The notes beneath the pieces are model-generated. The model saw nothing but the letters and a program-made list of their open reading frames with translations, made no database searches and was not told where the DNA came from. A program made the position numbers and the translations under genes. DNA of 64,000 nt from Penelope pileata (Eukaryota > Chordata > Aves > Galliformes > Cracidae), in contig WBMW01005742.1 in assembly GCA_013396635.1 (NCBI GenBank), positions 124,181-188,180 of the forward strand, in the 5' to 3' direction. Positions 50,464-61,016 of this stretch are shown piece after piece; within the stretch, counting starts at the first letter, position 1, and each line of letters begins with the position of its first letter.

Positions 50464-53400
50464 GAAACCATGATTTTGCCATCAAACAAACTTTAATCAT
50501 AATTTTTGTCAGGATTGTGGCTGTTTCGGCAGCATTTGAGAATATTGCTTTTTCACTTTCTCAGGTAGCTGAGAATATTGAAATGTATCACTTCAACAGG
50601 TTGATTTTTTACCACTTGTTAATTTTATTTCAGCCTTTCTGTTGCTTTTAATATTTAAAATCTTGTTCAATATATAATATTTTCTTCATCAAGATTACGC
50701 AATTTGATATTGCCAACATCAACTGATGTATGCTTTCAAAGTTATATTATTTTAGTATGAATATATTCCTTAAAAACATTTCTTAGAAATCCGTTAGATT
50801 TTGCATCATTTTCCACCAACCTGGGTTTTGGAATGTAAAATTTCTCACCAGACACAAATTTTGTGTTTTGACAAATTATAAATTTGAGCATCTCTGATTC
50901 TGTTCTAGAGGGAAGTGACAGGAAGTGACAGGCAGGTATATCAACCGTTACTCTATCTTTATAGGAAAGCACAAAAACTACAATGAGTCCTCAAGGATAA
51001 AGAAGAGTGCTAGCATGAATCTGAAAACTGCAGAATAAAAGGACATGGAGTGAGGTGATGGGAAAAGAAGTGGGTAGAGAGAAACAGAGACATTGGACAG
51101 CAAGCAGAGAGAAATGAAGAAATTCATTTTCACGTGAGAAAAAGGTGAAATGAGAGAACTGAAGCTGAATCTAAAAAAAATGTATAGACCAACTCAGCTA
51201 GCACAAGGAGAGAACGTAATTTGGAAAGCGGCAACAAATAATTACCAGGCAAAAAAGAGGAAGACAAAGTGCAGTGGAAACGCTGATTTACAAACAGCAC
51301 TAGCTAAACCCAGTACAGGGTTTTATAAAAACCTTATACAGAAGAGGTGATGCTGCAACTGAAATGAAGCTTTTGCAATAGGCTTTAGAGGTAGAGGTCA
51401 AGTAGTAATGTGTTTTTCTTCACTATCAGCATTTTTCACAAGTGAAGTTAGTTAATTTACTGGGAGGCTCAGTCAAGCTGCCCTCATCACTATGAGTTCA
51501 AATAGCCAATATGCTGCAGGCATTTTATTTTACACACTTTTTAAGACTAACTGGAAAATAGCCATGTGCAGGATCGCAAGTTGTAAATGCTGTAATGATA
51601 ACCGTCACTCAAGGTCACAACGTGTCCCTGAGCAAACTGACAGAGAAATATATACCCATGATGGGGTAAAGAAGATGACAAATTTTCTACTGAAGTAGTT
51701 ATTATAACATGGTAATTCATTAGATAAAGACTGAATTGTAAAAGAAATCTCTTTCAGACTGGATTTACCTCCTATAACTAGCATCTTAACTGAACCACCT
51801 GAGCAAGGAACACGTTTTCTCTAAATCCTCTATGCAGTGGTGCTCAGTTGGCTTTTGGTTGTGTAGTTGTGCCTGTATTTTTTCATTGCATTTGAAAGGT
51901 AGCAAAAGGCTCCTCAATTGGCAATGGGACACTTCTGTATCCAATTTAGGTGAGCAGAGCTCTGCCTTCCCCTCCAGTTTCTGTTGAGATTGTTCATATT
52001 TTCACAAGATTAATTCCTATAAATACATGACCAATCAAAGAACTTTATTAAAAATTTAAATGATCACAATTATTTCAGAATGTAGCTTGAAGCAGAGTCC
52101 ATCAGAAGAGATGTCTATAAACAATCTGACATACCACAAAGCTAGTTTCTTTTAAAACAATCATATGATTCTTGAAATCTAATGTCTCCTGTTTCTTTTT
52201 CTAAGAAGTGTTTCCATATTCACAAGATTTGAAGCAGATAAATAAAGACACATCTACATTTGAGCACTCTGTACTTGGAGCTTGAGAAATACTTCAAAAC
52301 TCACAGTAATTTTATTCATTATTGATGAATGGCAGAAAGTCTTTGATTCATTCTTTTTGATAAAAATCTTTGCTTTATCTTTGTAGATATGTATGGAAAA
52401 AATATTTTATTTTTGAATCAATAAGGTACTAGGATGTCTCAAACTGATGAGAAAATGATAGAGATATGAATATATCTAGGCATCCTACAATTATAAAGCC
52501 AAAGACAAGATTGTCCAAAAAGAAGCTTTATTCAGAGGAGTATTTTCAGCTAGTTCTAGTTAAAGCTCTTTTCTGCCTGGAGGAAAAGCCTAGTTTGTTA
52601 GCTTGTGAGGTGAGAATTAGCATTTGTGAATCACCCATCTAAATTTGTATGGATTTGGATGAAGGTCAAAGTGGTTCTGTGGAACATCTGTGTTGAAATT
52701 AAGCCTTACTATATTTATAAATGGTAAAATCAAGTTTTAGTTATGTCCTAAGCAGCTCTTGGATGAACCATGGGCCCTAGTGGCTGACTGAGAGACTTAT
52801 CTGTGTGCGTCTGTCTGAGCATGAAGCAGAGGCTAAGCAGGAGGCCAGCTGCAAGGGAATTCTGAGACCATAAGGCCAGTAACTTGAGGGATCCGTAATG
52901 TGTTATTAGGTTGCAAAGTCATGTAACATGGCTCATGTAACATCATGGTCATGGTCATGATGTTATCTGAGATGTCAGTACTCTTTGTGCAAAGCTACCT
53001 TAGGAATTAGATTTTCTTCTTCCATTCAGATTGTCAATAATTGTTTCTATTAGAATGGTTCCAGTTCATCCAACTCCAAACTTTTCCTTCATGTTGCACA
53101 ACTCCTTTGCATAGTGAATAACAAATAAGCAAATTCTCCCTAACAGAGGACTATCCTGATGCTTTTAGGGAAAGCTTGTGCTTTTCCATTCCTCCTCCAT
53201 TCTCATCTAGCATGCATACACCTCAAGATATTCCAGGTAGGTCTCCAAATATAACCCTCTTCTACCATCCTCAGTCATAAAGGAAAAGTTCTGTGATGGT
53301 TAAAGGCTTCCTAGGTATTCCTACAGAAACATTTTCCAAAGGGATATCTAACATAGCTATGAGGAAATATGTACATTGTTATTTAAAACAATATAAAATA

Positions 53401-56400
53401 TGGCAAAATGCTAGAAAAGTTACCCAGCTTTTGAAGCTTGAACCCTATAAGCCTATGAAAAGGGTACTAAAGGAGAAAACATTTTTTTTAAACTTGCTTA
53501 TTCTGTACAGTGATAGTAGCTATGGCTGGCAATTGGCTTTTGGATATTGCATTATCACAGCAGTGCAGATACAGGGCTGCTTACAGCTCCATTTATCTTA
53601 ATGCCAGTATTAGTTCTCTCAGTCGAAAGAAAAAAAAGGATTTAAAAATGTGGATAAAATTCTTTTTCGTTTGAATCAATAGCTAAAACATATACATCCA
53701 TTATAGAACAGAAATTAAATATAAAACACTTGACAGCACTGCCTTCATGTAGTTGAGAAGAAGCAGTAATTCACTGCTTTCCATCTTGTCATCAGGCCAA
53801 AAGTAACTCTTGCATCCTGCGTGCTGCTGACTTTACTTTGAAAATGCATTTTTCATTTTATCTGACATGGTCATCTCTCATAGATTGTCAAAGTCTGTGT
53901 CTCCTTTTCTGAGTAACAACCCGCTATCCCCTACTATCAGCACTCTCTACTCCCACGAATGTCCAATTAAGATTATCCTGTCTGAATGCTTCCTTTCACA
54001 CCTAGAAAAACTGGAATAAGCTACTTCTAAACTAAAAGTGTTCACAGAAAAATATAATTAAATCCTTTAATAACAAACTCTTTCTTTAAGTCAGTGCAAT
54101 TTCTTACAAGGACAAGACCTGCAGTTCAAAATTTGAAGAGTCTTAGCAATTATTCTTTGCAGGAAAACCACTGTGCCCACACAAAGTCTTCTCCAAGACA
54201 GAAGCATATGCAGAGATTTGGCCTAATCAGTATTTGGATAGGATATGTAGACTAACACTGACAGCACTTGCATCAGGGATTGATTCATGGAATGTGCTTC
54301 TACATCAGTTAAGCCTTAACGTGATTTTTCAGGGTATGGTGTTCTTGAAGGTTCTGCATTGAGGTAACCAATTTTCATTAGGAACAAGAAATATTAGTAA
54401 AAGGGACAAAATGATATTTTAATATATTTTATCTAACATTTCCCAACCTTAACAACCTCAGGTCTTTTGAGCAACTTCTACCTGCATTCACTCTCTGCAG
54501 TTTCCCTTGCACACAGGATTACTTCTCAGCCACAGTCCTTCTCAGATCTGCAATGCTACTTTCTCTTGTAAATAGCTGTCACATTCCACTCCAGAAGATA
54601 CTACTCCACTTTGATGGGCACCATGGTATTTCTGTATGAAGTTTGCTGGCTGCTGTGTGATTCACTTGCGTGAAATGAGATATATGGATATAAAACATCA
54701 AACAGAATTTTTGCACCTGAAAACAGCTTTGATAATTTTCCATGTAGAATGCCCTAACTTCTGTTGCCAAAATCTTCCTCATGAGACATGCTTATATATT
54801 TCATACAGCATTTCCAATATTCTTCTTAATACTTCAGAGACATCTACACTAGTAAATGAGCAATGCCAAGGCAGAGCTGGACTATGAAGGGCCGTAATAC
54901 TGTTGCTACAGTGCTTTCTGGCACACTTTTAGTTTAGGTGTATTATCCCTCTTTCTAAACAATTTGCAGGCACAGTTTGTTAATTAGACCATTCAAAGCC
55001 CACTTTGAACACCCGGTTTGGATGTGGTCACCCTGAATTGAGGCTAAGGGCCTCCTAATAGGGAGGAGGTAGCCAGATTTTACCAGCTGGTCTTAGAATC
55101 AGAACCTGTGCCCCAGCTTTGCATATCTCCAAGAACCAACATCATCTGAGCATCATGAGACCATTTTAGCCCATAGCCATGCACAATGTAACAGTGCAAA
55201 ATGGTCATAAATTCATTTCCTTTTCCACAGAAAAAAGAACATTTGGTTATGGATGCCTTCTGTCATCCCAGACAGGTATGATTTATGCATACTGTAGATT
55301 AGATTTTAGTGGCCAAGTGGCCATTAAAATACATGCATACATGGATGTGCCTTCCAATATGCCTAAGATGTCAGGTAATGTAGGGATTGCTGATTGCCGT
55401 CAAATTGGGGAGAGTTCATAAGTGCCATCCTGTCCAAGGACTAGGTACAAACATTTGCAAGCAAGTTTCTATTCCTCAGCTACACACCAGTATGGTAAAA
55501 TGAGGCTTTCTGTGATAAAATAGGAAGAAAGAGATCTGTCTAGAGATAAGAAAGAGATCTGTCTAGAGATCTAAAAGGATCTCTAAGTAGCGGAGTTTCA
55601 GCTCCAAATTTAAGACAAATATACTTAGGTGACTTTATGGGGATGTAGGAGCTGACGCTTCCCTTACTGTCAGTAAACAGGTGAGTTCAATGCAAGTACC
55701 CAAACTTATTGTCATTTGAAATGGGCCAAAATAGCCAAGATATCCAGTAGGACTGGCATAAATGGCTCAGGACCACTGGAACATGCCTTGTCTGTCTTCA
55801 ACTGGGAGCCAGGAAGATTAGCTAAGCAAGTAGGCATCTGTGCTCAGGCAACTGCATCAAAATCCACTTATTTTTCCATGTGTACTGCTTTCTATGATTG
55901 TCAAATAAATTAGGTTAAACACATGAGCTGAGAGTAACTGGTCTGTGCTCTTTCATTTCCTGTATGGTTTCCAAATATCCATCCAGGATATTTTTTCCTT
56001 CAGTAGGCTACAGAACAAACAAGAGAATACACATGACCCCTAGAGGGATGGCTGATACTAATCAGACTATATAAACGTATTATATGGCCCATGGAAAAAT
56101 GTGCTATGTATTTGATCTTCAGAATACTAGTAATCAAACTGCAGAACACAGAGACCAAGACAAAGGCAAAGTTATGTTTTACAGTTCCAACAAGGGTTTC
56201 TTCCCCTTTCTTCTAGCTTCAAATCTCAGTTAGAAAATACGGTAACCTGTATCAAAGACATTGAACAACGAACAGAAAGAATTTGGAAAGAGTTTTCTTA
56301 CTATTTTCTTAAATTTTTAATGTTCAAACATCCATTTTAGTAATGGTGGAGGGAAAATGTGCATGTGAGAAAAAGCTACAAAGGCAGATATTTGCTGTTG

Positions 56401-58143
56401 AAAATAAATCTGGAAAAAAAAAGATGAAAGCCTCAGATTTTCAAAAGAAAAAACTTCTAGCACTCACTGACTTCTAATTATTCTCCAGTTGTAAACAAAT
56501 AGAATAATAAAAGTTGTTAGTATAATTTCCTGTCCTTCAGGAATACCAAGTAGGAAGGATCACTTACTATTTGCATATTGTTGAAGTTAATGCCACCTTA
56601 TTGTTTTTCCGAATGCAATAAAAAGTTGAACAAAAAATATAATTGAAGATACAATTGATAATACATTAGCAGTTTTCCCATCATGCTTTAAAGTCAGAAA
56701 GGTGCATAAGAAGAAGTCTCAGCTGCAGAGTTTTTGACAGTTGATTCCAACACAAAAGTAACTGCTGTTCACACTCATTTCACAGGCAAGGATTCAAATG
56801 ACTCAAACCAATGTTCATTTCACTTTCAATTCACCGTGTGCTATCTGATTTTATGGAATAGTGATTTAATTTAAATCACTATGGATGGAAAAGCATGGCC
56901 AGATTTAACCTTGGACTACTCTGAATGGCTTCTGATACCCTCAGTATCTCTATTGACCTAAGTGGAATTATGACAGTGAAAATAAATGAATAAACTGCTG
57001 TCAGAGTGAGCTGCTCCCCAAGGGAAGATGAGGGTAATGGCGAGGATGCAGGATGGCATCACCTTCAGTGCAGGACCAGCTTCACAGCACCCAAAGAAGA
57101 AGAGCAGAGCAGGCCAGTAATGGAAAACAGAGACAACCGGAAGCCCAGTGAATGCCATACACATCTGCGGCACACAGCTCATCTCCCAGCAGTATGATTT
57201 GGGTGCATAAAGCCGCACTTTGGGCCCAGGTTAAAGTATATTTTTGAAGCTTGAAAGGTCAAAAAAATGTGTCTTTGAAATCACTCATAGGATGTTTCCA
57301 TGGATCAATTCAATTAAATTTCTCCCTACGTTGCTTCAATGAAACCCTTCCACAGCTAGTAATAATTAGAAGCACAATACAGCAAGCTCTTCAAGAAAAA
57401 ACTTTCCTCCCTCTACGCCCTCTCTCCCTAAGAACTTACAGCCACTTCCTTCTAAGTAGGTTGAATATTGATCACCACTTTTTGGAGCACTGTGTCAGAC
57501 TACTCTATGAGAGCAGAGGGAAGTACATGGAAGCAGCTATAATAAGCCAGCTAGATGTTCCTTCACTGATGAAGTCAAGGAAGTTTACACCTCATAACCT
57601 AGAGCTGTAGGGTACTTTGCAGCTGTATTCACTCCAGGACAATCTCATATGGTGAACAATTTTGTGAAATGTTAATTTACATCACAATTACACTGAAAGG
57701 AAAGTGGCCCCCTAATATCTTTGATTGAATGTAATTGTTTGAGAAAGGGTTGTAGAAGCCATGATACAGCTGTAATGGCCTAAATGTACTGCAGGGCACT
57801 GCTGACAAATGCAGCACTCAAAAGTTTGAACTAAACTATTTCTGTGATTTAAATACCAAATTATGAAAATGCCAAGTTACATTGCTAGGTTCTGCCAAAT
57901 TAACTCATGGAAAAAAGCAAAGAAAGAAAATGCTTCCCATCAGTCTCCTGACAGAGACAGAAAATAAAAGCCTTAACAAGTATGATGGGGTGAACTCAGC
58001 AGTTTTGAAACGGATAGTAAGGAAGCTGGAAAAATTCTCCAGGGGAATCCAATTTATTGTCATAGACACAACAAATTTAGGCTGAAGAGTTCTGCTAATG
58101 GAGGGTAGTTATAAGTGGAAATCACTTCTTTCCTATGAGGGGA
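50464..58143. other. Unrecognised AT-rich DNA
   Basis: No exon or RNA gene recognised. Smaller items are a direct repeat TGAGAATATTG (50,537 and 50,570), a hairpin TAACATCATG/CATGATGTTA at 52,938-52,965 and a 23-base tandem duplication at 55,526-55,570. A GC-richer patch lies at about 57,000-57,200, followed by a 119-residue frame (57,251-57,610) with no domain I recognise. Confidence 0.45.
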
Positions 58144-58280
<137 letters not shown>

Positions 58281-59150
58281 GAAAAACACAATAAAAACTG
58301 CCTTCAGAAATGAAAAGAGCTGAGAAACTACAGAAGAAAACTGACCAGCCTGAAGTTATTTAATAACAGAGAGGATGTTGCAAGACTCCTTGGAAACTAG
58401 TTGTTACCAAAATTATCTGCTGCAGAGTTTAAATTTCCTTCTAAATTATTTAAGAAATGAGAGAGCTATCTTATCCTGCTGCAAAAACAAAAACTATTGG
58501 AGATAGAAAAACAAAAGGACTCTTAACTGCAATGTTTCATTTTCACAAAAAATAGTCCTAAAAGCCACAATATTTGGCTTTGAAAATTCTCTTCCGCTTA
58601 ATCATCATACATTCAGCTTTCTCTAACCAGAGAGAAAAGAAAAACAATTTGAGTACTAGTTCAAAGGGATTTATCTTTGAAGATATGATCACAATATTTT
58701 TTGTTTAGCTCGGCCCTCATCTTGTAAAGTGAAGGTTGCACTTTTAGCCACTGGAGATATAGAAAAATTGAACATAAAAACAACTATCATTGCAAAGTGC
58801 TCTAAGTATTCCAAAGAAAATTGGCGATTATTTGATAGACCTGTATGCCTACAGTAATGTCTTCTGCATCTGTCTAAAGAATTCAGTTTTCCTAGTGTCT
58901 GTTCTGCTGCCCAGCCTGTACAAATTCACACCTTAGTAATTTCCAGCACAGTGGTAGCGCTAAGGACCCCAAAAATGTTAAGTAGAACACACATGAAGTG
59001 CATTGACATCATTCTTCATATTAAATATATTCTAAAACTTAACTTCAAGATTAAATGTTTTAAGATTTTTTAAAGGAAGGAGAGAGCTATGAAAAGTACC
59101 TGCAACAGAGTGAAATTTTCCAATCCAATTTTTATTAAAAATACAAATGA
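58281..59150. other. No recognised feature
   Basis: AT-rich DNA between the microsatellite and the mariner. Nothing recognised. Confidence 0.5.
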
Positions 59151-59176
59151 TGCTCTGAAAGTAATGCCTCCTATTT
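59151..59176 (+). repeat. Mariner left terminal inverted repeat
   Basis: 26 bases, perfectly matching the reverse complement of 59,663-59,688. The outermost bases are TGCTCTGAAAG. Confidence 0.9.
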
Positions 59177-59316
59177 ACTATGTTGGTCCACAACATCAGA
59201 GGTGGATGTTGGTGGTATGGCAGTAGAGGCTGAACCTTCCCACTGATATTCCATTATGTTTTATCGCCGTGTGACAGATGGCAGCCGAGGGGCAGTCTGA
59301 CAAAATGGCATCTGAC

Positions 59317-59480
59317 ATGGAATTGCAGACGAAGCAAAGGTGTGTCACTGAATTTCTCCATGCAGAAAAATGGTACCCATTGACATTCATCAACACTTGC
59401 TGCATGTTTCTGGAGACCAAACAGTGGATGTGAGCACAATGAGAGGTGGGTGGTGCATTTCAGCAGTGGCAACAGCGACA
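59317..59480 (+). pseudogene. Mariner transposase N-terminus, frameshifted
   Basis: Starts MELQTKQRCVTEFLHAEK, the first part of the mariner DNA-binding helix-turn-helix region. One base missing in an A run (about 59,365-59,370) shifts the frame; the homologous reading continues PIDIHQHLL and GDQTVDVSTMR in the next frame. A second shift occurs at about 59,441-59,448, before the VVHFSSGNSDS region. The direct frame stops at 59,431-59,433. The catalytic domain is absent. Confidence 0.75.
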
Positions 59481-59662
59481 GTGAGTTGCATTTCTAGTGC
59501 AGATTTTTATCAGTGTAGAATGCATAATATTGTTCATCACTGGTAAAAATGATCAGGTAGTGGTGGTGGCTGTGTTGAAAAATGTTTTTTTGTAGCTAAC
59601 AAATTGCTCTATCCAAGAGTGTTGTTGTGCTCTCTGTATCTGTTGTAGTTTCCATAGAAATA

Positions 59663-59688
59663 AAATAGGAGGCATTACTTTCAGAGCA
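59663..59688 (-). repeat. Mariner right terminal inverted repeat
   Basis: 26 bases ending CATTACTTTCAGAGCA, the exact partner of the left end. Confidence 0.9.
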
Positions 59689-60701
59689 ACCTACATGCAA
59701 AGAATTGGTCACGCTTCCCCACTGCAAACTGAGTGCAAGAAGCATTACTTAAAGCTGTTCATCCTCTAAGATAAAGCTATGGTAATAACAAAAGTCTTTA
59801 GTTACGACTAATCTTCCAGTGGATTTAGAATCCCAAAACATGTATTGGGAGCTTTGTCTTCATGGTTCAATGGTAACAGTAATGGAAAAAAACATGAGTA
59901 CCTTGCAGGAAGGATGAATCCCTATGTCTAATAAGGCACTTAAAAGCTCCTCTCCCCAGCCTTCAGCCTCCATATCTCACTATAGAGATACAAAAAACTG
60001 GGGCTCTGAGAAATTTCAAGAAATCATTCAAGCCACAGACAGGAGCAGGTATACATTGATCACCAAGACAATTTTTTAATTATTTTCTCTCCTAATCCAT
60101 TCTAAGGCATGGGAAGCTTTGTTTTCTTTGTTTTAAATTCAGTAACTTGTCCCCAGTGATCAAGAAAAACAGTTAATCATGATTGTTTTAATAATTATGT
60201 TTAATGCATTGGACTATTATAGTTTCATTCCTTCACAATTTTTCTCTTATCGAGATTTACCTACTGAATTGCACAAGAATTTTTTCACAGTTCCTATTTT
60301 CTACACCAGTTTTTTGTTGTTGCTGTCTTTCAGACTGTCAAAGTTGTTTCTAAGAAGTTAAAGCATGGTACATAAGAACTGGACACAACATTTCAAGTGA
60401 TATTTTACTCGTTCTTCAACTTTCACATATCAGCTCTCCTGTCAATATTTGCAAGAAAAATATTTTTGCAGATGCACTGCTGACATATTTAGTTGGCATT
60501 TCACTGCAACTCTGATATTCTTCAGAGCTGCAATCTCACCAGTCATTTCTCCTTCCTAAACCTACAGCACAAATGCAGTATCAATTTCACCACTCTTCTG
60601 AGCCGATCTATTCTACCCAGCACGTTTATGGCATTACAAACCTTTCACTCTTTATTTCATATATATACACCCAGGTCTGTGATTAAAATTATAGTCTTGT
60701 G
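59689..60701. other. No recognised feature
   Basis: AT-rich DNA separating the mariner from the hAT element. A 121-residue frame starting at 60,493 runs into the hAT left end and is not a gene. Confidence 0.5.
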
Positions 60702-60709
60702 CTCTAGAG
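60702..60709 (+). repeat. hAT target-site duplication, left
   Basis: CTCTAGAG, matching the hAT-Charlie target preference NTCTAGAN. It pairs with GTCTAGAT on the right; the six-base core is identical. Confidence 0.75.
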
Positions 60710-60831
60710 CAGGCATGCCCAACCCGCAGCTCATAAGCTGCATGCAGCCTGGCACAGCTCACACTGAGTCCAACACCCTGTCACCACATCATCATGGCGA
60801 TGGCCTTTCCCCACCAACCAGCCTGCCCAGC

Positions 60832-60899
60832 CCCCGGTGCACACCCATCACTCAGTAACAAACAAACATTGGTGCACTGTCCCAGCTGAAACTAGGACA
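60832..60899 (+). repeat. LTR-3'-end-like segment inside the hAT
   Basis: CCCATCACTCAGTAACAA, then CACTGTCCCAGCTGAAACTA and GGACA closely follow the last part of the avian LTR at about 38,728-38,780 (CCCATCACTCAGCAACAA, GCACTGTCTCCGCTGAAGA, GGACA). The piece ends at the same CA terminus. Upstream LTR sequence is not recognisable here. It may be an internally deleted LTR inserted in the hAT, or sequence taken up by the hAT before it spread. Confidence 0.5.
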
Positions 60900-61016
60900 C
60901 AGGGAGCACACAGTGCAGTACTAACACCACCTTTCACACCTGCCACATACAGTTGAATTGAAACCTACCTGTGTTACATGTTACATGCTCTTGAGCTGCT
61001 TGGTGAATAGAACACA

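Larger units (their letters stand above)
59151..59688 (+). mobile_element. Galluhop-like mariner, internally deleted
   Basis: Cut-and-paste DNA transposon with terminal inverted repeats identical over 26 bases (59,151-59,176 and 59,663-59,688; they begin TGCTCTGAAAGTAATGCC). Mariners insert at TA; the flanks now read GA on the left and AC on the right, so the duplication has decayed. At 538 bases it is well under half the usual 1.2-1.3 kb. It keeps the N-terminal transposase region and the 3' end but lacks the catalytic core. It could only have moved with transposase supplied in trans. Galluhop-like mariners are known from chicken and relatives; the name rests on recall of the ends and transposase start. 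Confidence 0.85.

Noticed and set aside
52938..52965. Hairpin TAACATCATG/CATGATGTTA
   Set aside because: Only 10 pairs within a CATG-rich stretch of small tandem repeats, so chance is likely.
57251..57610. 119-residue frame as a host gene
   Set aside because: No recognisable domain, no splice or promoter signals, and composition is like the surroundings. Listed only as an open question.
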